DNA of 64,000 bases from Gigaspora rosea (GCA_003550325.1 QKWP01000347.1:258366-322365), one strand, 5' to 3'. Positions 23,643-35,633 are shown, counted from the first letter of the stretch. A program made the numbers and translations. Notes: generated by a model not told the origin, from the letters alone.

Positions 23643-25567
23643 CGTACATAGTTTTGATCAAATTTGTAGATCATTACTATAATTACTACAATCACTACTA
23701 ACATTTGAAGTTAATGTTTCGGTTAACATCACCCATCCCTAGCTGAAGCCTCCTCCCAAACAGCTAATCAAAATGCTAGATAACTCTTGTTAGTCACCCT
23801 ATGAAAAGTGGTACAGGTTGGTATTGGGAATGCTCAAAATGGGACAGATCTTGTGGCACATACAGAAACTTTTACAGAATGGCACGGACATTGCAGCAAA
23901 GGGTGGCATGTAATTTTATACCATATGAAATAGCACGTTCAGATGGCACATATCTGTAAGTTACACACATGTTGTCTCGTAATATGTGTTAGCTCATTTG
24001 GTGGAAAGCAAAAGATCAGTAAAGGGTATTTTTTAAAAAAGGAGCGATATCTTATGATTTCACTAATGAAGTTTCTCTGTGTATCTTAACAAAAAAATTT
24101 CTTACAAAATTTTGCTTTATATGTAGTTAGTTTATTCATCTTATATTAATTACTTATAAAAATTTATGTTTTAGTTAATCCACATCGTTATCGCGGTGGC
24201 ACGTGAATTTACATTTATTACCCATGCCAAATCCTGTGCTGATTTGACTAGTAAACTGCTACAAACCCTGAGCCATTTATGGTCCAATTGGCACAAGCAC
24301 AAGGTCCCGCACAATCCACCAAATCCTAACCAACTCGGCTATACCCATACAAATCCAGGCCTTATCTCATGCCTATTTAATTCTATCCCGTGCCTATATG
24401 GTACATTTTTCTTATAGGGCACCTTATTTACATCAACCAATGTAATTGTCCACATTTTTTCATTTTTATATGTTCGTTTCATATATTCGTTTCATTTTAC
24501 TTCCTCTCCTCACGAAAGTTCTGGAAAAGTAATATTAACCAAAGAATCAACTTCAAACGTCCTAAGGTAAGAGAGCATATACGTTGACCGATTTAACTCT
24601 ATTAGTTACTAAAAAATAAGTTTCTAAGATTTACTCGAATAAAGTCTTTTTAGCACTATACTAGCTTACTTCCTTATTTTCTTTAGTAAAATTAAAAAGA
24701 ACTTCTCTGCTTGTTGTCCCTCTTTATTGAAATCAAATTCTTTATTTATTGGTTTCTTTTTTTAAATTTTATTGTATAAGTCATACATTATTAAATTTTT
24801 GCCTTTAATCTTTACTTTCTTTAAATTCTTTATTAGCATATTCATATTTTATTAAAATTTTTTTTCGGCCGGATTGCATGTTATTAAGTTTTTGCTTTCT
24901 TTAAATTCTAATTATACCAAATCATAAGTTATTTTGTTTTACTTTTTTTATATAATTTTCACCAAATGAGATTATGTTATTGAAATTTCGCTTTGTTTAA
25001 AAAATTTCTACATGTAATTATCTTTTTGCTTTTAGATTAGGTTTAGTCTTTTTTTTAAAAAAAAAATTCTTGTGATTATTTTATTTTATTAGGTTTATGC
25101 CTAAACTTTAATTTAGTTGTTTGATATTTTGCACTAAAGAATTTATAATTTAAATTATGGATTGATTTTTTTAATTATGCTGTTATATAATCGTGTATTA
25201 ATATTTTATAGCAGTAATATTAAAATTGGCTTTTTATTGAGGTGAAGGTGACACACGGGTTGTTACATCAGACCTATACATAATATAGTTATTATAGAAT
25301 TGTGTAAATAACTGAATTTGTGTGAATTTGCCTGTATCACATGGCCTTCGGCCATATGACCCTTGTTAATTTAGTTATTTTCTACAACCTATGCAATTAC
25401 TATAACATATATTACTCCCACAAATAACCTCCACCCTCATACCTATATGCTAAAAGAAGAAATACACACAACAAAAAAAATTAAAAATAAAAAAAACATA
25501 CAAAAAGTACAAAAGCTGATTATACTGGTCCTGTGCTGTGTTACGCACTGCACAGCTACCCTAATTT
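23643..25567 (+). repeat. Dispersed repeat X, copy 2
   Basis: Direct copy of 7,439-9,707 without the insert found there. It abuts the 3' LTR of element B. A short frame at 24,196-24,417 has no protein-like features and is not called. Confidence 0.8.
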
Positions 25568-26225
25568 TTAAGACTTATGATTATTTGATAATTGCAATGC
25601 AAACCAACTCAAAATAAATTACCTGATGTAATTGCTAAAATAGTAAGTAGTTTTTTCATAAAAAAATTTTTAATAATGTGAATGCGGATGAACTCAACCT
25701 TAATCATATCAGTGTTTTGGACGAAACTCAAATTTGCAAGTCAAAACTGGTTCAGAGGTTTTAGACTTATAGGGCGAAACTAAAATTCTTCGGTGCAAAC
25801 CATTTTGAATTTGAAATTTAGTTTTGCCTGAAACACTGAATCATAGAGAAACCATGATAATTTGATGCAAACTAACTTGTCCACATACTGTGGTTACTAC
25901 AATAGTAAGTTCTCAGTTTGTTACAATAACTCAATATAAATTAGAATAATTTCAATTTCTAATTTAGAATGAATTATATAGAAGTTCCAATAATTCAAAT
26001 ACAAATTGATTTAACCTTAATCAGAATAGAGTATTATTGAACCATAACAGAATTTTTATAATAGTAATCACAATAATTTGAATATGAACCAACTTAACCG
26101 CATACTGAAATATCAAGTAAGGTTGTACAAAATTTTTTGTAATAATCTGCAATTGTAATGATTTCACAAAAAGCTAAACTAATTCAATCTTAACAACTCA
26201 GATATCAAGGAAATTTATAATTATT
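25568..26225. repeat. Loose 105-110 bp tandem family
   Basis: Diverged monomers with the pattern AATAATTT..ATGCAAACTAACT...AGTAAGTTTGT...AATTTTTT.TAATAAT repeat several times. The same monomers appear at 3,380-3,600, 4,270-4,400 and 6,180-6,420, and in opposite orientation at 58,030-58,850. No gene. Confidence 0.6.
25710..25838. mobile_element. 129-bp hAT-like TIR element
   Basis: Ends CAGTGTTTTGGACGAAACT and, inverted, CAGTGTTTCAGGCAAAACT (15 of 19). Flanks AATCATAT and AATCATAG form an 8-bp TSD with one difference. Non-coding. Confidence 0.65.
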
Positions 26226-26386
26226 ATGCTTCGGGTCATTGGGCATTAGTGGATTGATCCTTGACAGTAGTAACAGAAATACATGACTAATACTGATTGG
26301 CTGCATAAGCAGCTGATCAGTATCAGCTATGATTTCAGTTATTATTGTCAAGGAACAATTCACTAATACAAGTGACCCAAGATATT
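26226..26386. mobile_element. Foldback TIR element
   Basis: Left GGGTCATTGGGCATTAGTGG...TCCTTGACA folds on right TGTCAAGGA...CACTAATACAAGTGACCC, and a second inner stem lies around CTGATCAGTATCAGC. About 160 bp, non-coding; TSD not clear. Confidence 0.6.
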
Positions 26387-27924
26387 AAATTATCAGATAT
26401 CTTATATTTTTCTTTTAAAACATAATAGCACTATTGAAATATTTGTGAAAATAAGAAAATCAGGCATTTTACTTAATAAAATCTTTGTGGTAAATGTAAG
26501 CTATTGTTCTAGTATGCTGAGGTTCATTTTGTTCGTATTAAATTTATTAGTACAGATATCTTGATAGGTTAATTGAACAAAATATTATCACAAATATTGC
26601 TGGTCGTACTGGTCCTGTGCGGCATCGCATGCTGCGAAGCTATCTTATAGTAACTTGTTTATTAATAGAAATGATCTACATACCCTCTAAACAAATAATG
26701 ATAATGCATAATTTTATAATTACAGGTCTTGGTAAATATACATACTGGTAATATTAGCACTATACTAATACATAATGTCATATGACTTCACTGATTGAAT
26801 TTAGTAATATAACCTGTTATGACCTGGTCATGTGCCAACATTAGTAAACCTTCCATCCCCTTCATTTTACTCCTGTAAAACTCCATTGCTGGTGCACTCT
26901 ATTACTCGATCATAGCCTGCAACCATTAGGGTTCAGGATTACCATTTAGTAGGTAGTATTAATGTTGTTGATATTCATGAGGACGTTTGAAATCTTATTT
27001 TTTCATGTCTCATGAGAACATACCTTTAGATTTGAGAATATTTAATATTCTGTTAATGTTCTCTTTGAAAAAAAATTTGAGGGCATGATTAATATTTGAA
27101 AAAGTGTTCTCCATATAAGTATAATTGCATAATTTCAAATGGAGTTAACAATTAGAAATCGAGAGCATTTTGGATTCACCAAAAAGTAAATGAATGTACA
27201 GTACATAAAGGATGAGGAAAAGTTGGACAAGATTGTGAATAAATGTTCGATACAAGAAATATAAGAAAGTAAGAATGAACAAATTTTTACAGTTGAGAAC
27301 ACAATGTATTTCTGAGAACAATAAATTATATAAATTTGTTCTAATGAAAACATCTCAAAACAGATTTCGAACACTGATCGTAAGGTCCATATTTCCTAAT
27401 TCCAACTAAATCCCATCTTATGCAATGTTCATGAGCTAACTTTCACTAATTTATTTGCACCATTTTAAATGGCTATAAATAGAGATAGCAAATAGCAGTT
27501 TCTCCAACAATCCTGCGTGGGATAAGATAACAAATCTGCAGGTTTCTTAATTTTTTTTTGCATCTAATAAAAAAACCACACAGAAATTATTATTGAAAAT
27601 CAATTTTCTTGTTCAAATTTGTTATTTCTTATAACTTTATTTATTACAAATAAGAAATGCTTAATTAAATAAATAATTTTAACTAGAAATACATGTTTCT
27701 ATATAAAAATATATTAAGCATTGTCCCAAATTTGAAATTTGTGAATTAGAGAGATTCGAATTTCCCATTAGTTTTACCCAAAATTTGCACGTAGTTCACC
27801 TTTTTCTTATTTAGTATTATTTTTATTTTTGTATAGTGCATTAAATGTTAGTTAATTTTGAAAGAAAAAAATCTGTTCTACATGATGATTCCCAAATGAT
27901 CTTTTCTTTTCGTTTAAATAATAT
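26387..27924. other. AT-rich spacer with a weak inverted pair
   Basis: No gene. An X-repeat tail fragment (ACTGGTCCTGTGCGG...GCTATCTTA) lies at 26,608-26,645. An imperfect inverted pair of about 40 bp (GTTTGAAATCT / AGATTTCGAAC) brackets 26,977-27,382 and may be a decayed TIR element. I see nothing in 27,400-27,920. Confidence 0.4.
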
Positions 27925-28139
27925 AACGCGCAAATGTGTTAGCACGTTAACGTGTTTGCATATAATGTGTGCATTAGAATAACAGTTACCAAATTCAAAA
28001 GTTGAGATAGCACGTAAACGTGTTTGGTTTAAAAATAATCTTTTGATAACATGTCAACGTGCCGGATAGCACATTAGTATGTTCTAACGTTAGCTCTATA
28101 AGAAAAGTGGTTCGGGGTATGGTGCAGGAAAATAGTGTA

Positions 28140-28291
28140 CAAGTCACTCTTGTTATAGTGAAGTAGTCCGTTCCATAGTAAAAATTTTTAAAAATTTCAT
28201 TATATCGAGAGGATATTAGTAAATTCACTATATCGAGAGAATTTTTATATAGACTGGTTTTAACGAGGTTCATTATAATGAGAGTGACTTG
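28140..28291. mobile_element. 152-bp TA-flanked TIR element (pogo/mariner-like)
   Basis: TIRs CAAGTCACTCTTGTTATAGT and, inverted, CAAGTCACTCTCATTATAAT, with TA on both sides (28,138-28,139; 28,292-28,293). The inner TTATATCGAGAG motif occurs twice. End sequence and TA target fit a Tc1/mariner or pogo-type non-autonomous element. Confidence 0.7.
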
Positions 28292-28489
28292 TATATGCAT
28301 GGGATCCCTATAAAAACTCGATACACAGAAATGCATGTATAAATACGAAATTGTATGCGGGTAAGTATGGGTTTCATAATCACTGCACGGAAATTGCACG
28401 GAAACTGATCATCCAAAAAATTTATACATGTTATCACACAAGAAATCAAAATCTGTGCACTATCGTGCATAGTATTATATCCATATATT

Positions 28490-29060
28490 GACGTGTATTA
28501 ATCTTAATGATCACATAATTTCCGTGCACTAACGTGTACAATCGTTAAGATTCTTAACGATCATAATTTTCGTGCACTAACGTGCACAATCGTTAAGATT
28601 CTTAACGATCATAATTTTCGTGCACTGACGTGCACAATCGTTAAGATTCTTAATGATCATAATCATAATTTTTGTGCTCTGACGTGCACAATCGTTAAGA
28701 TTCTTAACGATCAAAATTTCAGTGCACTAACGTCATGATCATCACAATCGTTAAGATTCCTTAACGATCAATTTTAATGATCATTTCTGTTCATGATATT
28801 ATGATCGTTGCAATCGTTAAGACTCCTTAACGATCATAATTTCAGTGCATTAATATCATGATCGTCACAATTGTTAAGATTCTTAACGATCATAATTTTT
28901 GTGCATGATATCACAATTGTCACAATTTTTAAGATCCTTAACGATCATAATTTCATGTACTAACGTGATAATCATTAAAATCCTCGATCATAATTCCGTG
29001 CATTAATGTGATGATCGTTAAGATTCTTAATGATTATAAATTCCGTGCATTGACGCGCAC
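28490..29060. repeat. 48-bp tandem array, two hairpins per unit
   Basis: About ten or eleven units. A well-kept unit holds GTGCACTAACGTGCAC (short stem-loop) and ATCGTTAAGATTCTTAACGA(T) (10-bp stem). Spacing is exactly 48 bp in the best part (28,561-28,660) and drifts later, where CATGATATCA-type variants replace the first hairpin. Confidence 0.8.
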
Positions 29061-30714
29061 AAAAACATTCATTTTGTTTTGTTGTTTTTTTTTGTTTTTT
29101 TTTTGCACTTAACAATAATAATTTCTGTGTATTGATGCGCACAAATTACATTTGATTTGTAAGCAAATAAATTTTTCTTTTTTTTTTTTTGTTTACTATA
29201 ATTTTTATTATTTTCTTTTATTTTTTATAATTTTTTTTTAAAACTCATTAATTTTTATATAATTTTTTTTAGTTATTGACATTGATTTTAAACCATCCTT
29301 TAGAGTTATTGCCTTGGAAGTTGCTCTTTTGGAATCACGATTATTATTGGTATATGTTTTTTCATTATTTTTGGTAGTATCGTTGCTTTATTTTTTTTAC
29401 TATTATTTTTTATTTTTTTTTATTACTTTCTGTTTTATATTATTGCATTTTAGTATCTCTGTACTGCCATTGGAGTTGCCACAATCGGAGTTGTTCCTAT
29501 TCGAGTTATTTCTAGAGTAGTCATTTCGAATTTTTTTTTAAACCTTTCATTTTGGTATTATTACTTTGTTTTTTTCAATATTATTATTTGCTGGGTTATT
29601 TTTAAAGTTGGTAGTTTTAGTAATTAGAAGTATTTTCTTATTCGATATGTAAATTATTAAATTAAAGAATTTGTATTATAAAATTTAATTAATAAAATAA
29701 TTAAAATTAGTTAATAAAATACAAAATTTAATTAATAAAACTTATAAAATTTAGTTAATAAAATTATAAAATTTAGTTAATAAAATAATGCATATACGAT
29801 GATATATGTTATTATGTATATGTGTATGGATATATGCTATTATATATTACCTACACGTAAATATGCACGAGACAATGCACGAAAAAACACTTAAATTTAC
29901 ACGTTAGTACGTGCACCATTGCATGGAATTCGCGCCCTTTTACGTGCTGTAAATGTGCTTTCCCATACATTGTCTCATATAGATTTACATGCAGGTTCGT
30001 GTGGTTCCATATCCAAACTTTCTTGTGTATTGCAGTATAATTCTGTGCTGCAATTTGTTATAGGGGATAGTACGGATCATGTAGCACGTATTGGCACGTT
30101 TTACGAAATGGCACGTTTAAAAATGACATGGATACTACGGTAATAGATGGCACGTTATATACATCACACGGATTAGATAACACACATATGCACGTTGCAC
30201 GTGATGGCACGTCTTACAATTTCACAGAATAGCACATGTTAAAAGTGATACATGCTCATTTTACGAATTACAAGAAGAGCGAAGGATCAAACCGATTTTT
30301 TTAAAAAAAATTGCAATATCTCAAAAACTCGCAAGTAAGCCTGCTCTGGATAACTTAAGGAAAATTACTTGCAAGATTTACATATTTGCAGTTGCTTTAG
30401 TTTCCAGATATGTACATACTCCAACTATTATCTAGTCCTCTTCAAATAAAATGTCTTGGAATGTGGGCCATAAATTATGTTTATTTATCCGGACCACTCA
30501 CGTGCCATCGGCTCCATGTCGATTGGGTTAGTAAACTGCTACAAAAGGCACGATTTACATGATTTCACGTTAAATTGGCACGAGTATACGGCACCGATTC
30601 CTGTGCCAACTCAAACGATGCACATGCAAACCCGGCCCATAGCATGTGCCACTCAACCACGTGCCTATATACTGTTTTTCCATGTGATTCCGGGCCACTT
30701 TTCTTATAGGGCAG

Positions 30715-31031
30715 GGGTTCGTATTATTTCGCCGATAGTCACTTCACCGACATAACATTTCACTGACAAATACTCACCGACAAGTTCATTTTACCAACTG
30801 TTTGTTTCACCGAAGTTCATTTTACCGACAAGTTTTTTTTTCAAAAAGCACCCTAACTTTAGCTCTAATTCTACCTAATTTACCCTGACCCTAACAAAAA
30901 TGACCAGAATTACTTTGTCGGTAAAATGAGCTTCGGTGAAATAAACTGTCAGTAAAATGAACTTGTTGGTGAATAATTGTTGGTGAAATGTTATGTCGGT
31001 GAAGTGATTGTCGATTAATTGATTGCCACCC
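30715..31031. mobile_element. 317-bp Mutator-like TIR element, 9-bp TSD
   Basis: Exact 9-bp TSD ATAGGGCAG at 30,706-30,714 and 31,032-31,040. Ends GGGTTCG and GCCACCC lead into TIRs of about 110 bp (CACTTCACCGACATAACATT on both arms). Long TIRs with a 9-bp TSD are the hallmark of Mutator-type elements. Non-coding. Confidence 0.8.
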
Positions 31032-31319
31032 ATAGGGCAGTATATTAAATTTAAATGTATATAAGCACAAGCTCTTAATATACCGTACTAATGTAGGCCA
31101 GACATTATATTAATGCCGCCATATGATATGGTAATGTCAAACTGATAAGTTTATTTTCGATCATATTAAAATCCCACGCAGCTTCAGTCATTTCCAGCTT
31201 CAGCCATGACAATTATTAATAAAATCTAGGATATTTTATCGCTTTTGCAAAAATGTAAGATTTTTGCAAAGTATATACAATAGCAATCATAAATAATGCA
31301 ACAACAAAATTTTAAGTTA

Positions 31320-31902
31320 TGTTACAGGCAGAAACGTATCCTTTTATATAAAATGTACGAAAGTAGAGTTTTATTACTTAATATAACTCGCTAGAGGTGT
31401 GACAATAGTGATTTGACAATTTATTAAAAAGTTTATTATTAGTTTTATTACAGAGAAATTTAGGAATATATTATAGGGTATTTATTATAATCTCCTAGGG
31501 GTATGTTATTCTTTTACAAGAGGGAAATTACAGAGCTTTTATAACTTTTACTAGATTAACGAACTGAGGAGGTTTAAGGATTAATCGATCTTTCATCACG
31601 AAGGATCACGGTACCATCACTAGTCTCCGATCACAGATGGATCCCGGTATAATCACTATAACTAAAGGGTTTACGAAATTGATTATTACATGATAAGTAC
31701 TATATGATTATAGTAACAATGGCTATCTTTACAATGTTTAATAACTATTTTTAAGTAATCCTTAATTCATGATTTCTTCTCTTTAGGTTCCTTGAATTAC
31801 TTTGCCATAAAGTGAGCCGGAGTATGTATGATCGATCGTGGACTGCCAATATGCATGATTAATTGATGTGGTGCAGTGTACTTTAAATGAATATTCATCA
31901 CG
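31320..31902 (-). repeat. 3' LTR of element A
   Basis: Starts (plus strand) TGTTACAGGCAGAAACGTAT and matches 39,969-40,492. Its inner end near 31,902 is more diverged. It differs in length from the other LTR. Confidence 0.85.
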
Positions 31903-32080
31903 TTTACCCCATGATATTCGCCCAGACCTATTTTATGTGTACCACATATAAATATCTCCTTAAAATATGATTTGTGTATTATTATGTCGTCATAGTTTAT
32001 TGTTTTATATTTAAGGTAATTTTATTTAAATTAATGCTCTTATTCTTGTCTAGAATAGTATTATTTTAATAATTTTCTAT

Positions 32081-32389
32081 TTATGGCATTTTAATTATAT
32101 TCCCTTTTTTGGTACGTAAGTTGTATATGCCTTTCTGGAGTACCTTATGGACAACGAAAGGTCCTTTCCACTTCGAATGTAATTTGTGGCTTTTAGAGTG
32201 CTGTTGAGAAGCCTTGTATACTAATACTAGGTCTCCTTTTTTTAATTCTTTCATAGGTGATAAATCTTGATCATGCCTTTTCTTAGCACTTTCTTGTGCT
32301 TTTTCTATTCTTTTAATAACATTATTTCTTACTTTAGGTAATACTTCGATTAGATCAAAAAGTCTCTGAAGGAATGTTCCTTCTAACAA
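32081..32389 (-). pseudogene. integrase C-terminal region of element A (fossil)
   Basis: Shows the late integrase pattern of gypsy elements: basic helix (RIEKAQESAKKRHDQ), then LKKGDLVLVYK and KWKGPFVVHKV, the DNA-binding GPY-type module. Confidence 0.75.
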
Positions 32390-32723
32390 TTCTTCATTCT
32401 CATTGGGATAAATGGGAAATCGAGCTTCTCTCCCATATACTAATAGGAACAGAGAAATTTTTGTCGTGTTTTGCTTAGCAGTTCAGTATGTGAAGAGTAC
32501 TGATGGTATGAGTGAATCCTATTCCCTTCGTTTGTGACTAGTTTAGCAATAGATTCACATAACGTTTTGTTGAATTGTTCCACTAATCCATTGTCTGTGA
32601 ATGATAGGGCGTGGAGTAATGGTAGTTAATGGTGAATTTTTTTAGAAATTCATCCATTAGATTATTACGAAAATGTGTTCCTCGATCGGATAGTAAGTAT
32701 TGTGGGCATCCGTGGTGATATAT

Positions 32724-34043
32724 TGTTACAGTACCGGAAGCCTTTTTTAATTTCGATAAAGTAACAATCACACGGCTCCTGAGATCCCTTACTTCGGGCG
32801 TGAAGCGGTGTGCAAGAGGGAAGTATAGTTCCTTTTATGTCTGTAAGAAACTACACACTTCTCTGAGGCAGTTCGGTATAAAACAACAAGAGATAATACA
32901 CAGTTTATTAATTTAACAAGAGGGCTATTACAAGGTGTCTGTTACTTAGAAATCCCAAGAGTTTATTAATAATAAGAGAGGAGGATAAATAATATAAAGG
33001 TAAAGATAAAATACAATGTCTGGATCTGTCTAAAACTAAGGGAAATAAGGTGGGTTTATATATCTATTGAGCTAAGCGTCGCTTAGCATCGTTAAGCGTC
33101 GCTAAGCGTCATTAAGCGTCACTAAGCGTCGTTAAGCATCGCTAAGCATCATTAAGCGTCGCTAAGCGTCATTAAGCGTCGCTAAGTGTCATTGAGTGTC
33201 ATTGCACATCAATTTCGCATATCACTATTACTAAATACAGTTATTACAAAATTTCCTTATTAAGTTCTAATTTTCAAACTAATTTCTACCAAAATTAAAA
33301 CCTATTCTATAACAATATGATATCTTCATATTGTTGACCTGTAAAATATCACAAAAACGGACATAACATTTGAACCAGTAATCCAAATTCGATGAAACTA
33401 CCGCCATTCGACTCAGCTCGCCGAGACGGTTCGAATGAGATATAGTACGTCCCTGTACGACCTCTGGTTGCCAAGATAGGAGTCATCAAACATTTACTTC
33501 TATACTTATTAATAGATCAGCAATCTGATTGGCTAGGCGATTGCTGCGGGCAAAATCGTAGATCTGACATATCTAAAAGATGTCATATTTATAGCTTATA
33601 TTCTAGATATCTCATATATTACATTTATATCATTTATTACATATATTATATTTATACTAGTTATACTATATATTTTATTAATAGTAGTTGTAGTATATAT
33701 TACTCATGTAAAAGATATTGACTGTTACATTTGTAAAATTTCAAAAAGTATAAAAGTGGCTGATGTGGACCCAAGTTCAACATCGAGTCTTCATACTCTT
33801 TCAATAATAAAAAACAACTATTAACTACACAAATCAAACAGTTATTAGTATCCTCATATACTTTTAATTGTAGCCTCTTTCGTAATTGCAAATTGCCTTA
33901 AATCTTCTTTGTTAAGTTTTCTTAAAAACGCCATACTGACTTAGATATACCACAGTAACAAAGTTTGAAGTTACACAAAGTGTTCACTGTCTAAGATCAC
34001 TCTAGTTACCTAATATCTTTGAAGAAGTGGATATAGGATAACA
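32724..34043. repeat. Solo LTR of another element nested in element A
   Basis: 1,320 bp starting TGTTACAG and ending GGATAACA, flanked by ATAT on both sides (likely 4-bp TSD). It interrupts the integrase region. It carries the decamer array at 33,071-33,200. No coding region, as expected for a solo LTR. Orientation not determined. Confidence 0.6.
33071..33200. repeat. Decamer array, 13 units of GCTAAGCGTC
   Basis: Thirteen exact 10-bp units with variants GCTAAGCGTC, ATTAAGCGTC and GTTAAGCATC. Adjacent units form short palindromes such as GCTAAGCGTCGCTTAGC. Inside the nested solo LTR. Confidence 0.9.
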
Positions 34044-34222
34044 ATATAAAAAGTCGGCCACTTCTTGAGCATTGGCATTTTTAATTGCTCTAGCTTCAGG
34101 CCACTTGGTCATGTAGTTGGTAGCGACTACAATGTATCTATTACCTTTAGAAGTTACAGGTAATTTTCCAACTATATCGATTCTGATTTTATAAAATGGG
34201 GCCTCAATCGGGATTGGGTGTA

Positions 34223-35240
34223 CTTTACTGACACTTAAAAAAAAGTATATATGTTTTTATAATAAAATAATAATATTTTGAAAATATAATAAATATGCTT
34301 TTATATAAAAAAATATTTTAATAATATTTTTATAATATATTAATAATATAATAAAAATTTTAAAAATAAAATAAAAATTTAAATCTGTTTTAAAAATATT
34401 ATAAAATTATTATAAAAACATTATTATTATATTTTAAAAATAGTTTAAAATAAATTGTTTAAAAATATTTTAAAATATTATTTTAATATTATTAAAAATA
34501 TTATAAAAACATTATTGCTATATTTTAAAAATACTTTAAAATAAATTTTTTAAAAATGTTTTTAAAGCATTATTTTAATATTATCAAAATTATTATAAAA
34601 ACATTATTATTATTATTTAAAAATAACTTAAAATAAACTTTTAAAAATGTTTTTAATACATTATTAAAAATATTGTAAAAATATTATTATTATATTTTAA
34701 AAAAAAATTTAAATAATTTTTTTAAAATATTTTTAAAACATTATTTTAATATTATTAAAAATATTATAAAAACATTATTATTATATTTTAAAAATATATT
34801 AAAATAAGTTTTTTAAAAATATTTTTTAAACCAAAATTATTTTTAAAAAATGCTTATATCTCGTAATTTTGCTTATGAAACCATCCTTCGTATTTTAACA
34901 AAAAATCTTTTTTGTGAGATTTTGGGGTAAACACATTTGTCTAAATCATTATATTATTAATTTGTTTTATTTATATTATATTTAATATTATAAAATATAT
35001 TATAATATGATATATTTATATAATATAAATATTTATATTATACTATAAATATGAAATTTATTTAGTTTAATAATGTTTTAAAAATGTTTTTATTAATATT
35101 ACTAAAACAGTTTTAATATATATTATTTATATTATTATTATTAACTTATAATTAGTAATTATAACATTTTTTAAAACATAATAAAAACATAATTAATATA
35201 TAATAATAATATTTTCAATTTTTTTATAGTTTCAGTGAAG
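34223..35240. mobile_element. 1.0-kb AT-only TIR element flanked by TA, nested in element A
   Basis: TIRs CTTTACTGACAC and CTTCACTGAAAC (10 of 12) with TA on both sides (34,221-34,222; 35,241-35,242), as for Tc1/mariner-type elements. The interior is almost pure A/T with a tandem unit of about 90 bp (marker ATAAAAACATTATT near 34,411, 34,503, 34,595). It lies within the integrase region. Non-coding. Confidence 0.7.
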
Positions 35241-35303
35241 TAACGGGTGTTTTGCTAAAGTTTTACCTCTTCTTTGGCAGAAATCACAGGTACGGATGAA
35301 CTG

Positions 35304-35633
35304 TCAGATATCGGTATACATTTGTGGCCAGTAATATTTAGCCCTTACTTTGTTGAACATGATATCAATTCCAAAATGACCTCCTAACGAATGGGTATGG
35401 ATTAAGTGTAAAATAGGTTCAACTTCATACTTTTGAATCACTCTCAATAAATGATTAATCTTATGTTTATTTTTTTTATAGATTAATCCATCCTTTACGG
35501 CGAAGAATTGGCTTTGGGTTTGAAGGCTTCGACATTCTTGTGGAGTTAACTTCTTTGGTAGTATATGCTCCAACAAGTAGTTTCTTAGTAATTGATATCG
35601 TAGCGGTTCCATCTCTTTTATTTGCCAGGACAC
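35304..35633 (-). pseudogene. integrase zinc-binding region of element A (fossil)
   Basis: Shows HLIHTHSLGGHFGIDIMFNK and RAKYYWPQMYTDI, the HHCC domain region of a gypsy integrase. Confidence 0.75.

Larger units (their letters stand above)
27925..30714 (+). repeat. Dispersed repeat X, diverged copy 3 (CACGT-rich)
   Basis: Shares with X copies 1 and 2 the GGCACGT-rich tract (30,070-30,240), the TTTTTTAAAAAA..GC.ATATCTCA section (30,290-30,320), TTAGTAAACTGCTACAAA (30,527) and the end mark TTCTTATAGGGC (30,701). Dozens of CACGT/ACGTG pentamers are spread through it. No convincing coding frame; 29,314-29,520 is T-rich low complexity. Confidence 0.6.
32583..34200 (-). pseudogene. integrase catalytic core of element A (fossil)
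   Basis: Core landmarks TKWPEARAI (near 34,095-34,125) and HHGCPQYLLSDRGTHFRNN (near 32,650-32,725) lie on either side of the solo LTR at 32,724-34,043. Fossil. Confidence 0.7.

Noticed and set aside
24196-24587. Small proteins in repeat X copy 2
   Set aside because: The matching frame is not kept in X copy 1.
27995-28470. 134-residue minus-strand frame
   Set aside because: It runs through a TIR element and CACGT-rich repeat, with no protein-like conservation signal.
28490-29060. CRISPR-like look of the 48-bp array
   Set aside because: The units are contiguous tandem copies without unique spacers, in a eukaryotic context.
29314-29520. Hydrophobic small protein
   Set aside because: The frame is a product of T-rich low-complexity DNA inside repeat X copy 3.
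33071-33200. Decamer array as an origin or iteron cluster
   Set aside because: It lies within a solo LTR and nothing around it suggests a replication origin.
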